From Tepidamorphus sp. (GTDB lineage: Bacteria > Pseudomonadota > Alphaproteobacteria > Rhizobiales > Tepidamorphaceae): a stretch of 39,187 nt of DNA. Below the pieces are notes generated by a model. The model ran no database searches. It saw only the letters and a program-made list of their open reading frames with translations, and had not been told where the DNA came from. The position numbers were made by a program, and so were the translations under genes. Of this stretch, positions 28,811 through 37,383 are shown piece after piece (within the stretch, counting starts at the first letter, position 1; every line of letters starts with the position of its first letter). Location: assembly GCA_028280885.1 (NCBI GenBank), contig JANQKY010000011.1, positions 1 to 39,187 on the forward strand, in the 5' to 3' direction.

Positions 28811-28842
28811 GTTCGACTGAAGTTCGACTGACGTTCGACAGC
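28811..28842. repeat. Three tandem 11-base repeats
   Basis: GTTCGACTGA(A/C) occurs at 28811 and 28822, followed by a degenerate third copy (GTTCGACAGC) at 28833. It lies about 120 bp upstream of the metal-regulator promoter in otherwise gene-free sequence. Function unknown. Confidence 0.55.
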
Positions 28843-28956
28843 GGCTGGCGAGCCGGCACGGCAAGCACAGCAAGCCCCGCACCCTGAAACCACCGGTCCG
28901 GCCCTGACCGCACACCCGTTCATACTCCGAACAACCGCCACCCGCAGATCCCTCTC

Positions 28957-28990
28957 TTGAAAACATTTGAACAATCGTTTAATTGTTCAA
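28957..28990 (+). promoter_or_regulatory. Promoter/operator of the smtB-smtA operon
   Basis: A perfect inverted repeat TTGAACAAT-N6-ATTGTTCAA (28967-28990) ends 2 bases before the regulator start. Its TGAACA/TGTTCA half-sites resemble SmtB/ArsR-type metal-sensor operators. TTGAAA (28957-28962) is a fair -35; TAATTG 17 bases on, or TTTAAT 15 bases on, may be the -10. No ribosome site is present, so the message may be leaderless. Confidence 0.7.
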
Positions 28991-28992
28991 TC

Positions 28993-29331
28993 ATGAAGGA
29001 CGTTGAATTGCTGCCGGATCAGTCGGCCGAGCTTGCCGAGACCTTCGGATTGCTGGCGGACCAGACCCGCCTGTCGATCGTGGTGGCCTGCGTGGACCGG
29101 GAGATCGCCGCCGGCGAGATCGCCAATGAGCTGGCGCTCTCCGCCTCGCTGGTCAGCCACCATCTCAGGCTGTTGCGCGCCGCGCGCATGGTGCGGGCGG
29201 AGCGCCGCGGCAAGCAGGTCTTCTACACGCTGGCCGATGACTGCGTGCGCGACGTTCTGAGGATCATGATCGGCCACCTGTTCGCCCATGAACACGGTGG
29301 CGACGACCAACCAGCGGAAGGAGATATCTGA
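28993..29331 (+). CDS. smtB: SmtB/ArsR-family metal-responsive repressor
   Basis: A 112-residue winged-helix repressor. The start at 28993 is placed just after the operator; an in-frame TTG at 28957 would translate through the operator and is unlikely. Helix-turn-helix: AGEIANELALSASLVSHHLRLLRAARMV; wing: RAERRGKQVFYTL. In the C-terminal alpha-5 helix, aligned by eye to Synechococcus SmtB, the ligands Asp104 and His117 are kept (Asp in LADDC, His in IGHLF), His106 is replaced by Cys, and Glu120 by Ala, with His-Glu just after. An alpha-3N CxC motif is absent. This suggests Zn/Cd/Co-type sensing with a modified alpha-5 site (inference). Its stop overlaps the metallothionein start by one base. 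Confidence 0.88.
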   Translation: MKDVELLPDQSAELAETFGLLADQTRLSIVVACVDREIAAGEIANELALSASLVSHHLRLLRAARMVRAERRGKQVFYTLADDCVRDVLRIMIGHLFAHEHGGDDQPAEGDI

Positions 29332-29498
29332 TGGTAGCTGTCACACAACAGAAATGCGCCTGCGCCGATTGCGTCTGCATCGTTGGTGTCGATGACGCGG
29401 TGAAGCGCAGCGACCGCAACTATTGCAGCGAGGCCTGCGCCGACGGGCATCCGAAAGGGGCCGGCTGCGACCACGCCGGTTGCGCCTGCCACGGCTGA
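29331..29498 (+). CDS. smtA: SmtA/BmtA-type bacterial metallothionein
   Basis: A 55-residue cysteine-rich metal-binding protein. A strong AAGGAG lies 7 bases before the start at 29331, which overlaps the regulator's stop. The residues include KCACADCVCIV, then DRNYCSEACADGHPKG, then GCDHAGCACHG at the end: nine cysteines and three histidines in the order seen in Synechococcus SmtA (KCAC..C.C, YCSEACADGH, GC.H.GC.CHG), which folds around a four-metal Zn4Cys9His2 cluster. The near-complete match in pattern and length makes the identification firm. It sequesters zinc or cadmium. It is transcribed with the upstream repressor, unlike the divergent smt locus of Synechococcus. Confidence 0.96.
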   Translation: MVAVTQQKCACADCVCIVGVDDAVKRSDRNYCSEACADGHPKGAGCDHAGCACHG

Positions 29499-29541
29499 GC
29501 GGGCATCATCGTCTACGCTGTGGAATTGCCTGCGCTTTAGA

Positions 29542-29577
29542 CCGGCGGGGGACGAAGCAATCCGCCTCCCCCGTCGG
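29542..29577 (+). terminator. Possible terminator hairpin after smtA
   Basis: CCGGCGGGGGA (29542-29552) pairs with TCCCCCGTCGG (29567-29577) with one wobble, 43 bp past the smtA stop. No T-run follows, so termination is uncertain. The remaining gap up to zapA holds the repeat listed next and no supportable gene. Confidence 0.45.
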
Positions 29578-29824
29578 AGACATTGCTGTCCGACTTACGT
29601 TCGGAGAAGTCGATTAACCGTTTGATTTACATCATTTTTTGGAAAATGACGGTTGCGGGATATGGACTCATTCAACCACCAACCCCGACGTCATCAACTC
29701 TGTTTTCCTCAACGGAAGCGGTGTCTTGGTATCGCCCGCCATTCCCCCTCCGTGTCATTGCCTGGCTTGTCCCGGCAAGGACAGCAAGAGCGTGGAGCGG
29801 CAGAACGCAGCCCCTTCCCTCGTC

Positions 29825-29857
29825 ATCCCGGAATTCGCGTCAGCGAATATCCGGGAT
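29825..29857. repeat. REP-like palindrome 1 in copy B
   Basis: ATCCCGGAATTCGC (29825-29838) pairs with GCGAATATCCGGGAT (29843-29857) with a single bulged base and a 4-base loop. This ATCCCGG...CCGGGAT type is a common rhizobial intergenic palindrome. Confidence 0.7.
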
Positions 29858-29908
29858 CGGAGAACCCGCGCGGTTCGGGGTTCCACCAGCACCGACATGG
29901 GCTCCCCG

Positions 29909-29938
29909 ATCCCGGCTCTCGCTACACTCGGCCGGGAT
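29909..29938. repeat. REP-like palindrome 2 in copy B
   Basis: ATCCCGGC (29909-29916) pairs with GCCGGGAT (29931-29938) across a short loop holding CTCGCTACACTCG. It is the same class as the preceding palindrome and lies 52 bp from it. Confidence 0.65.
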
Positions 29939-30135
29939 GACGAGGGAGAGGGGGTACCGTGGCGCAACCGCTGCAAAGAGTATCCTGCCTGGACGTATTC
30001 CAGTCCTCCATGAATACAGTTGCCGATCAGGCCGCGGATGACGGCTGAGGGGGTGGCCAGGCTGAAAACCAACGCCACGTCCCCGCTGAACCGGACAGCA
30101 GTGCGTCGGAACCGGCATTGCCGGCGTGGAAGGAC

Positions 30136-30531
30136 CTACGCGCCGCCGCCCGATCGATCGCCTGATTGATCGGGGGCGCCATTCATCACTGCGACTACTC
30201 GCTCGATCCGCTCGGAGGCCTCGTCGAGCATGGTAACGATCGAATCCTGCGCCGAGGTCACCTTTTCCAGGACCGCCGACCGCGCCTCGCGCAGGCTCGC
30301 CAGTTCGCCCTCCAGATCGCGCAGCCGCCGATTGGCGTCGCTCAACTCGTCGCCGAGCTCCATCGCCGCCATCAGCATCAGCCGCATGTCGCCGACCTCG
30401 CCGAAGCTGTTGCGATAGGCGCCGATCCGCCGATCGATATCGTTGGCCAGGTCGGTCAGCACCTGCTCCTGGCCGGGATCGCATCCCATCCGGTAGACAC
30501 GGCCGTCTATCGTGACCGTAACCTGAGGCAT
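30136..30531 (-). CDS. zapA: Cell-division protein ZapA
   Basis: A 131-residue FtsZ-associated protein. The start at 30531 has GGAG 8 bases before it. The globular N-terminus (MPQVTVTIDGRVYRMGCDPG, then EQVLTDLANDIDRRI) and the following coiled coil (MELGDELSDANRRLRDLEGELASLREA) are family-typical. ZapA bundles FtsZ filaments at the division site. The C-terminus is extended by about 25 residues ending in a Gly-rich tail (SGDRSGGGA). Linkage to 6S RNA and tkt is conserved, but here a 1.6-kb accessory patch separates it from 6S RNA. Confidence 0.92.
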   Translation of the reverse strand: MPQVTVTIDGRVYRMGCDPGQEQVLTDLANDIDRRIGAYRNSFGEVGDMRLMLMAAMELGDELSDANRRLRDLEGELASLREARSAVLEKVTSAQDSIVTMLDEASERIERVVAVMNGAPDQSGDRSGGGA

Positions 30532-30668
30532 GATGTTCTCTCCGCCGCTCGCCCCCAAACCCCGGCGCTGTCGCCGCGCCGGGCGCCCGCCCGGCACGAA
30601 AGGTTCTGAAAGTTACCGCTCTGAATTCCCGCTCGAAATTCCCGGCCGCCACCCCTAGGTATCGGAAC

Positions 30669-30980
30669 CTAGGTATCGACCCCGTTCGATCTGGTCTCGA
30701 CCAGTCCCCGAATCACCCCGATCGCCGAATCGAGACGCGCCGAGACGTCGCCGGAAATCGTCGCGAGCTTGACCGCCCGCGCCTGCGACTTGTCCAGTTC
30801 CTGCGCGAGCCTGGACCGGTCCTCGCCAAGCGTCCTCAGTTCGGCTTCGAGCGCGGCATTCGACTTTTCGCGCTCCATTCGCCGGCGCACCGCCGCCTCC
30901 AGGCCGTCCAGCGCGCTGGAAAACCGTTTACGCGCCCGGTCCAGCGGATAGTCGGCCCCGCTCCCCGATACATCAATCAT
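30669..30980 (-). CDS. DUF4164 coiled-coil protein
   Basis: A 103-residue protein of a family of unknown function found upstream of zapA in Rhizobiales. The start at 30980 has GGAGG 8 bases upstream. Nearly the whole length is a charged coiled coil (LEAAVRRRMEREKSNAALEAELRTLGEDRSRLAQELDKSQ). It begins the zapA transcript and is divergent from tkt. A role with ZapA in division is inferred from linkage only. The stop codon lies in a short duplicated CCTAGGTATCG sequence. Confidence 0.8.
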   Translation of the reverse strand: MIDVSGSGADYPLDRARKRFSSALDGLEAAVRRRMEREKSNAALEAELRTLGEDRSRLAQELDKSQARAVKLATISGDVSARLDSAIGVIRGLVETRSNGVDT

Positions 30981-31300
30981 CACGACGCCTCCCCGCGCGC
31001 CTGTCACGACCCTTGCTCCACGGCCCCGGCTGTTTCCGACCGGTCCGGACGCCCGATCGGCGAGTTACGCGAATCCCCCAAGGGTCAACGGATTAGCGTC
31101 GAGAGATTAGGCATTGCTGCAAGCCGCGGTCAACCGTCCACAAGGCGTCAATGCCGGTTCATAACCGCTTCTTGCGCCCATCATCGCCCCAACATCACGA
31201 CGTCACCGCGGTTTTGCGCTCACGTCATTGATTTGCCGGCGCCAGGGATCGGCACCGGGGATCGCCACGCGCCTGTGACACCATTCGTCGCTGCGATCGA

Positions 31301-31328
31301 TTGACTCACCTCGACGAGGTGGTATTGA
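31301..31328 (+). promoter_or_regulatory. Candidate tkt promoter with palindrome in the spacer
   Basis: TTGACT (31301-31306), 16 bases, then TATTGA (31323-31328), with a perfect CACCTC-GAC-GAGGTG palindrome (31307-31321) filling the spacer. It would give a leader of about 155 nt before tkt. The remainder of the 509-bp gap from 30981 to 31489 shows no gene, and I recognise no riboswitch. Confidence 0.45.
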
Positions 31329-31489
31329 TCGCCCCGTTTCGCGGAGCCGGTGCTGCCATCCGATGCCGGACGGCCTTGCACCCTTGCGATGCTCCGCGAT
31401 TGGCCCAACCCGGACGCCACCGTATCCGCCTCAGGCGACCCCGCCAGGCGCGACCGGTGGCCAAATCGGATCGCTCCAATCGGATCGTA

Positions 31490-33508
31490 ATGTCAGAACA
31501 CGCCGCACAGGTCGACCACCGCGCGATGGCCAACGCCATTCGGGCGCTTGCCATGGATGCCGTCGAAGCCGCCAAATCCGGCCATCCCGGATTGCCGATG
31601 GGGGCAGCGGATATCGCCACCGTGCTGTTTACCCAGCATCTGAAATTCGACCCCAAGGCGCCGGACTGGGCCGATCGCGACCGCTTCGTGCTGTCGGCCG
31701 GCCACGGCTCGATGCTGCTCTACGCGGTGCTGCATCTGCTCGGCAGCGAGGCGCTGCCGATCGAGGAAATCCGCAACTTCCGCCAGTTCGGCTCGAAGAC
31801 CGCCGGCCATCCCGAATACGGCCACACGCCGGGCATCGAGACGACGACCGGTCCGCTCGGCCAGGGCCTGGGCAATGCCGTCGGCATGGCGATCGCCGAG
31901 CGCCACATGAACGCGCTCTACGGCGATGACCTCGTCGATCACCACACCTATGTGCTCGCCGGCGACGGCTGCCTGATGGAAGGCATCAGCCACGAGGCGA
32001 TCTCGCTTGCCGGCCATCTCAAGCTGAACAAGCTGATCGTCATCTGGGACGACAACGACATCTCCATCGACGGTCCCGTCTCGCTCGCCGATTCCACCAA
32101 CAACATCGCCCGCTTCAATGCCGCGGGCTGGCGCACCCATGCGATCGACGGCCATGACCCCTCGGCCATTTCGGCCGCCATCGAACAGGCCAAGGCCTCC
32201 GAACTGCCGACCCTGATCGCCGCCAAGACCACGATCGGCTACGGCGCGCCGAACAAGCAGGGCACGTCGTCGACCCATGGCGCGCCGCTCGGCGCCGACG
32301 AGATCGCCGCGACCCGCACCGAGCTCGACTGGCCGCATGAGCCCTTCGACATCCCCGCCCCCGTCCGTGATGCCTGGCGCATCGCCGGATTGCGCAGCGG
32401 CCAGGCCCACCGCGCCTGGGAGAAGCGGCTGGCCGCCCTCGACCATGATGCCCGGCACGAATTCGACCGCCGCCTGCGCGGCGAACTGCCCGCCGACATG
32501 TCCGGCGCGATCCGCGACCTCAAGGAACAGCTGGCCTCGGAAAAACCGACGGTTGCCACCCGCAAGGCCTCCGAGACGGCGCTGAAGGCGATCAATCCCG
32601 TCGTTCCGGACCTGATCGGCGGCTCCGCCGACCTGACCGGCTCGAACAACACGCTGACGCCCGATCTCGGCGTCTTCTCCGCCGACAACTATGCCGGCCG
32701 GTTCATCCACTACGGCGTGCGCGAGCACGCCATGGCCGCAGCCATGAACGGCATGGCCCTGCATGGCGGCGTCATTCCCTATTCCGGCACCTTCCTGGTG
32801 TTCTCAGACTACAGCCGCCCGGCGATCCGGCTCGCCGCGATGATGGGCATCCGCGTGATCCACGTCATGACCCACGATTCGATCGGGCTCGGCGAGGACG
32901 GCCCGACCCATCAGCCGGTCGAGCATCTTGCGGCGCTGCGCGCGATCCCGAACCTCAACGTGTTCCGCCCCGCCGATTCCACCGAGACGGTCGAATGCTG
33001 GCAACTGGCGCTCGACTGCCGCCACCGGCCGAGCGTGCTGGCGCTGACCCGGCAGGGGCTGCCGGCCGTGCGCACCGCCTATTCGGAGGAAAACCTCTGC
33101 GCGCGCGGCGCCTATGAACTGGTTCCCGCCTCCACCCAGGCGATCGTCACGCTGTTTGCCAGCGGCTCGGAGGTCGCGATCGCGCTGGAGGCGCGCAAGA
33201 TCCTGGAACGCAACAACGTGCCGACCCGCGTCGTGTCGGTTCCCTGTTTCGAACTGTTCGCCGAGCAGCCCGCCGTCTACCGGCGCGCGATCCTCGACGA
33301 CACGCCCGTGCGGGTCGCGATCGAGGCGGCGGTCAGGCAGGGCTGGGACCGTCTGGTCGGCCGCAGCGGCGGCTTCGTCGGCATGACCGGCTTCGGCGCG
33401 AGCGCCCCCTACAAGGACCTCTACGAGCATTTCGGCATCACCGCCGAGGCGGTCGCCGAGCAGGCGATGGCCCGGGTCGAGGCGCTTCAGCAAGTCGACG
33501 AGGCCTGA
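31490..33508 (+). CDS. tkt: Transketolase
   Basis: A 672-residue thiamine-diphosphate enzyme that exchanges C2 units between sugar phosphates in the pentose-phosphate and, where present, Calvin pathways. The start at 31490 ([20 protein letters not shown]) matches the family; there is no clear ribosome site. Seen: [33 protein letters not shown], the ThDP motif [17 protein letters not shown] followed by [10 protein letters not shown], then [18 protein letters not shown] and [24 protein letters not shown]. It heads the tkt-gap-ridA-pgk-fba operon. Confidence 0.96.
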   Translation: MSEHAAQVDHRAMANAIRALAMDAVEAAKSGHPGLPMGAADIATVLFTQHLKFDPKAPDWADRDRFVLSAGHGSMLLYAVLHLLGSEALPIEEIRNFRQFGSKTAGHPEYGHTPGIETTTGPLGQGLGNAVGMAIAERHMNALYGDDLVDHHTYVLAGDGCLMEGISHEAISLAGHLKLNKLIVIWDDNDISIDGPVSLADSTNNIARFNAAGWRTHAIDGHDPSAISAAIEQAKASELPTLIAAKTTIGYGAPNKQGTSSTHGAPLGADEIAATRTELDWPHEPFDIPAPVRDAWRIAGLRSGQAHRAWEKRLAALDHDARHEFDRRLRGELPADMSGAIRDLKEQLASEKPTVATRKASETALKAINPVVPDLIGGSADLTGSNNTLTPDLGVFSADNYAGRFIHYGVREHAMAAAMNGMALHGGVIPYSGTFLVFSDYSRPAIRLAAMMGIRVIHVMTHDSIGLGEDGPTHQPVEHLAALRAIPNLNVFRPADSTETVECWQLALDCRHRPSVLALTRQGLPAVRTAYSEENLCARGAYELVPASTQAIVTLFASGSEVAIALEARKILERNNVPTRVVSVPCFELFAEQPAVYRRAILDDTPVRVAIEAAVRQGWDRLVGRSGGFVGMTGFGASAPYKDLYEHFGITAEAVAEQAMARVEALQQVDEA

Positions 33509-33571
33509 GCGGGTTGGTTTTTTTACAGTTGGGGCCTGCTCAGCAGGTCCACGAACGGGAGATATGAGACG

Positions 33572-34582
33572 ATGGCAGTTCGTGTAGCGATCAATGGGTT
33601 CGGCCGTATCGGACGGCTTGTGCTGCGGGGGATCATCGAATCCGGCCGCACCGATATCGAGGTGGTCGGCATCAACGACCTGGGTCCGATCGAGACGAAC
33701 GCGCATCTGTTGCGCTATGACAGCGTGCACGGCCGCTTTCCCGCCGAGGTGACGGTCGACGGCGAAAGCATGGATGTCGGCCGCGGACCGATCAAGGTCA
33801 CCGCCATCCGCGATCCCAAGGAACTGCCCTGGAAGGACCTGAAGGTCGATATCGCGCTGGAATGCACCGGCATCTTCACCGCCCGCGACAAGGCGGCGAT
33901 GCATCTGGAGGCCGGCGCCAAGCGCGTGCTGGTCTCCGCGCCCGCCGGCAATGCCGACCTCACCGTCGTCTATGGCGTCAACCACGACAAGCTGACGGCC
34001 GAGCACAAGGTCGTCTCGAACGCCTCCTGCACGACCAACTGCCTGGCCCCGGTCGCCAAGGTCATCAACGACGCGATCGGCATTGACAAGGGCTTCATGA
34101 CCACCGTGCACGCCTATACCGGCGACCAGCCGGTGCTCGACACCCTGCACAAGGATCTCTACCGCTCCCGCGCCGCCGCCATGTCGATGATCCCGACCTC
34201 GACGGGGGCTGCCCGCGCCGTCGGCCTGGTGCTGCCGGACTTGAACGGCAAGCTCGACGGCGTCGCCGTGCGCGTGCCGACCCCGAACGTCTCGATGATC
34301 GACCTGAAGGTCGTCACCAAGCGCGAGACCACGGTCGAGGAGGTCAATGGCGCGATCGAGGCGGCTTCGCAGTCGAACGCGCTGAAGGGCATCCTGGCCG
34401 TGACCAGCGAGCCGCTCGTCTCCGCCGACCTCAACCACGACCCGGCCTCCTCGACGCTGGCGCTCGACCAGACCAAGGTGATGGAGGGCAATCTCGTCCG
34501 CGTGCTGTCGTGGTATGACAACGAATGGGGCTTCTCCAACCGCATGGCCGACACGGCTGTGGCGATGGGACGCCTCGACTGA
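33572..34582 (+). CDS. gap: Glyceraldehyde-3-phosphate dehydrogenase
   Basis: A 336-residue enzyme that converts glyceraldehyde-3-phosphate to 1,3-bisphosphoglycerate. The Rossmann motif is [15 protein letters not shown]; the coenzyme-selecting region reads [11 protein letters not shown]. The catalytic cysteine is in [13 protein letters not shown] (Cys153); substrate-binding STGAARAVG and the C-terminal [12 protein letters not shown] are also present. GGGAG lies about 12 bases upstream of the start. The gap of 63 bp after tkt and same orientation suggest one operon. Confidence 0.97.
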   Translation: MAVRVAINGFGRIGRLVLRGIIESGRTDIEVVGINDLGPIETNAHLLRYDSVHGRFPAEVTVDGESMDVGRGPIKVTAIRDPKELPWKDLKVDIALECTGIFTARDKAAMHLEAGAKRVLVSAPAGNADLTVVYGVNHDKLTAEHKVVSNASCTTNCLAPVAKVINDAIGIDKGFMTTVHAYTGDQPVLDTLHKDLYRSRAAAMSMIPTSTGAARAVGLVLPDLNGKLDGVAVRVPTPNVSMIDLKVVTKRETTVEEVNGAIEAASQSNALKGILAVTSEPLVSADLNHDPASSTLALDQTKVMEGNLVRVLSWYDNEWGFSNRMADTAVAMGRLD

Positions 34583-34609
34583 TCCGCATAAACCCGGGCC
34601 TGACCGCCG

Positions 34610-35038
34610 ATGAAACGCGTTAACGCCAATCCGGCCGACGTCTGGACGCCTGGTTCGTTTCCGATGAACCAGGCCGTCGCCGAGCCGGCCGGACGGCGCG
34701 TGCATCTGACCGGCCAGGTGGCCTGGGACCGGGACGGCAAGGTCGTCGGCATCGGCGACGCCGAACGGCAGACCGAGGTCGCGCTCGACAACATCCGGGC
34801 GATCCTTCGCGATCTCGGGGGTCAGATCAACGACGTCGTTTCGATAACGACCTATTACGTGCGCGACGAGGACCGGGAGGCGATCAGCCGGGCGCGTGCG
34901 CGGGTGTTCGAGATGCAAACCGGGCCGGCGGCAACCGGGATTCGGGTTGCCGGCCTGTGGGAGCCGGAGCTCCTGGTCGAACTGACGGTGATCGCCGTCA
35001 TTCCAGAAGAGCGTTTCCAGGACCCGGAGGCCGCCTGA
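34610..35038 (+). CDS. RidA/YjgF-family protein lacking the catalytic arginine
   Basis: A 142-residue RidA-fold protein between gap and pgk. Seen: NQAVAEPAGRRVHLTGQVAWD, then EVALDNIRAILRDLGGQINDVV and SITTYYVRDEDREA, all on the family pattern. In active RidA enamine deaminases the end of the chain carries Arg105 in PARSCVEV; here the aligned segment reads PAATGIRV, so the arginine is replaced by alanine. This points to one of the Rid subgroups without 2-aminoacrylate deaminase activity. No clear ribosome site precedes the start at 34610. It ends 1 bp before pgk and is therefore in the carbon-metabolism operon; the function is unknown. Confidence 0.82.
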   Translation: MKRVNANPADVWTPGSFPMNQAVAEPAGRRVHLTGQVAWDRDGKVVGIGDAERQTEVALDNIRAILRDLGGQINDVVSITTYYVRDEDREAISRARARVFEMQTGPAATGIRVAGLWEPELLVELTVIAVIPEERFQDPEAA

Positions 35039-35039
35039 T

Positions 35040-36236
35040 ATGACATCGTTTCGCGAAATCGACGACCTTGAGCTGAACGGCAAGCGCGCCGTCCTGCGCG
35101 CCGATCTCAACGTGCCGGTCGCCGACGGCAAGGTGACCGACACGACGCGCATCGACCGCGCCGCCGATACGATCAAGGCGCTGCTCGCCAAGGGCGCGTC
35201 GGTGCATGTCCTGTCCCATTTCGGCCGTCCGAAGGGCAAGGTGGTCGAGGACATGTCGCTGAAGACGGTCCTCCCCGCGCTTGAGCATGCCGTCGGCGCG
35301 CCGATCCGCTTCGTTGCGACCGACTGGCATGATGAGGCAGCCGAAATCGCGGCGGAAAAGGCCGTTCCCGGCGATGTGCTGCTGTTCGAGAACACCCGCT
35401 TCCACGCAGGCGACGAGGCCAATGATCCGGCCTTCGGGGAAAAGCTCGCTGGCCTCGGCGACGTCTTCGTCAACGATGCGTTTTCGGCGGCCCACCGGGC
35501 GCATGCCTCCACGGCGGGGATCGCGACGACGCTGCCGGCGGCAGCCGGCCTGACCATGGCCGCCGAGATCGGCGCCCTGGAAAAGGCGCTCGCCAATCCG
35601 CAGCGGCCGGTCATCGCCATCGTCGGTGGTGCAAAGGTATCGACCAAGATCGACCTGCTCGCCAATCTCGCCGGCAAGGTCGACCAGATCGTCATCGGCG
35701 GCGGCATGGCCAATACCTTCCTGGCGGCGAAGGGCTACGCCATCGGCAAATCGCTGTGCGAAACCGACAAGCTCGACACCGCCCGCGAGATCGAAGCGGC
35801 GGCGCAGAAGGCCGGCTGCGAGATCGTATTGCCGATCGATGTCGTCGCCGCCAAGGCCTTCGAAGCCAAGGCGCCGCACCGGGTCTGCGAACTGACCGGC
35901 GTCGAGGCCGACGAGATGATCCTCGATGTCGGCCCGGCGACCGAGCGCGACCTTGAAAACCGCATCGCCCGGGCCCGCACGGTCCTGTGGAACGGACCGC
36001 TCGGCGCCTTCGAGCTCGATCCCTTCGATGCCGGCACCAACGCGGTCGCCCGTGCGGCGGCCCGCGAGACCCGTTCCGGCCGGCTGCTGACGGTGGCCGG
36101 CGGCGGCGACACGGTCGCCGCGCTCAACAAGGCCGGCGTCACGGAAGATTTCACCTTCGTCTCGACCGCCGGCGGCGCCTTTCTCGAATGGCTCGAGGGC
36201 AAGGCCTTGCCGGGCGTCGAGGCGTTACGCAAATAG
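35040..36236 (+). CDS. pgk: Phosphoglycerate kinase
   Basis: A 398-residue enzyme that interconverts 1,3-bisphosphoglycerate and 3-phosphoglycerate with ADP/ATP. Seen: KRAVLRADLNVPVADGKVTD at the N-terminus, HVLSHFGRPKGK, FENTRFHAGDEAND, NDAFSAAHRAHAST, IVGGAKVSTKI, NGPLGAFELDPF and the nucleotide loop GGGDTVAALNKAG. GGAGG lies 9 bases before the start, inside the end of the RidA-like gene. It is followed by fba after 29 bp. Confidence 0.98.
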   Translation: MTSFREIDDLELNGKRAVLRADLNVPVADGKVTDTTRIDRAADTIKALLAKGASVHVLSHFGRPKGKVVEDMSLKTVLPALEHAVGAPIRFVATDWHDEAAEIAAEKAVPGDVLLFENTRFHAGDEANDPAFGEKLAGLGDVFVNDAFSAAHRAHASTAGIATTLPAAAGLTMAAEIGALEKALANPQRPVIAIVGGAKVSTKIDLLANLAGKVDQIVIGGGMANTFLAAKGYAIGKSLCETDKLDTAREIEAAAQKAGCEIVLPIDVVAAKAFEAKAPHRVCELTGVEADEMILDVGPATERDLENRIARARTVLWNGPLGAFELDPFDAGTNAVARAAARETRSGRLLTVAGGGDTVAALNKAGVTEDFTFVSTAGGAFLEWLEGKALPGVEALRK

Positions 36237-36265
36237 TCACAAAGCAAAGCATAAGGAGACCGAGA

Positions 36266-37297
36266 ATGAGCGAACGGCTCGAGGACATCGCCCAGGCCAT
36301 GGTGGCGGAGGGAAAGGGTATTCTCGCCGCCGACGAGAGCTCGGGAACGATCAAGAAGCGCTTCGATTCGATCGGCGTTGAATCGACGGAAGACAATCGT
36401 CGCGACTATCGCGAGATGCTGTTCCGCTCCGACGAGGCGATGCGCGACAGCATTTCCGGCGTCATCCTGTTCGACGAGACGATCCGCCAGAAGGCCGCCG
36501 ACGGCACGCCGCTCGTCGACCTGATCAAGGCGGCCGGCGCCGTTCCCGGCATCAAGGTCGACGCCGGCGCCAAGCCGATGGCCGGCCATCCCGGCGAGAA
36601 GGTCACCGAGGGCCTCGACGGCCTGCGCGAGCGGCTGCAGGCGTATCACGGGCTCGGCGCCCGCTTCGCCAAATGGCGGGCGGTGATCGATATCGCCGAC
36701 GGCATCCCGAGCTGGGGCTGCATCAAGGCCAACGCCCATGCGCTGGCCCGCTACGCGGCGCTGTGCCAGGAAAACGGCATCGTGCCGATCGTCGAGCCGG
36801 AAGTGGTGATGGACGGCCCGGTCGCGGCCCACGACGCCGACCGCTGCTACGAGGTCACCGAATGGGCGCTGAAGACGCTCTACTGGGAAATGTTCGAGCA
36901 GCGCGTGGTGCTGGAAGGCTCGATCCTCAAGCCCAACATGATCGTTTCGGGCAAGAACGCGGCGAACCAGGCAGGCCCCGAGGAAGTCGCCGAGAAGACC
37001 GTGCGCTGCCTGAAGGCCTGCGTGCCGGCCACCGTTCCGGGCATCGCCTTCCTGTCGGGCGGCCAGTCCGACGAGGCCGCGACCCAGCACCTGTCGCTGA
37101 TGAACGAACTGGGTCCGCTGCCCTGGAAGCTGACCTTCTCCTACGGCCGCGCGCTGCAGGCAGCCGCGCTCTCCGCCTGGGGCGGCAAGCGCGAGAATGT
37201 CGCAGCCGGCCAGCGCGCCTTTGCCCATCGCGCCCGGATGAACGGCCTTGCCGCCACCGGCCAGTGGAGCGCGGAGAAGGAAAAGCAGGCGGCCTGA
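36266..37297 (+). CDS. fba: Class I fructose-bisphosphate aldolase
   Basis: A 343-residue Schiff-base aldolase that splits fructose-1,6-bisphosphate. AAGGAG lies 7 bases before the start at 36266. Family motifs: KGILAADESSGTIKKRF, VILFDETIRQ, KVDAGAKPMAG, the Schiff-base lysine in LEGSILKPNMIV (~225), FLSGGQSDEAAT and LTFSYGRALQ. No class II zinc site is present. It ends the tkt-gap-pgk-fba operon and is followed by an intrinsic terminator. Confidence 0.96.
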   Translation: MSERLEDIAQAMVAEGKGILAADESSGTIKKRFDSIGVESTEDNRRDYREMLFRSDEAMRDSISGVILFDETIRQKAADGTPLVDLIKAAGAVPGIKVDAGAKPMAGHPGEKVTEGLDGLRERLQAYHGLGARFAKWRAVIDIADGIPSWGCIKANAHALARYAALCQENGIVPIVEPEVVMDGPVAAHDADRCYEVTEWALKTLYWEMFEQRVVLEGSILKPNMIVSGKNAANQAGPEEVAEKTVRCLKACVPATVPGIAFLSGGQSDEAATQHLSLMNELGPLPWKLTFSYGRALQAAALSAWGGKRENVAAGQRAFAHRARMNGLAATGQWSAEKEKQAA

Positions 37298-37383
37298 TCC
37301 GCCGGCCCGCCAGCGAGCCCGGCGACCGGAGGGGTTGGCAGATCCCTCGGGACCTGGGCGAACATGGTTAACAAAGTGTTTAG

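Larger units (their letters stand above)
29693..30098 (+). repeat. Intergenic repeat, copy B, with inserted palindromes
   Basis: The second copy of the repeat at 28489-28706, in the same orientation. It shares both ends but is about 190 bp longer because of inserted palindromic sequence (29825-29857 and 29909-29938). Together with copy A it brackets the smtB-smtA operon. It ends 38 bp before the zapA stop codon. Confidence 0.65.

Noticed and set aside
29583..30041. An open frame of about 150 codons across repeat copy B
   Set aside because: It lies on repeat and palindrome sequence, has no ribosome site, and its translation has low-complexity repeat-like composition. Two other frames over the same stretch are equally open.
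32804..35713. A long minus-strand open frame (about 970 codons) opposite tkt, gap and pgk
   Set aside because: It is a shadow of high-GC coding DNA: the plus-strand genes match well-known families over their full length, while the frame itself shows Arg/Asp/His-rich composition and no motif.
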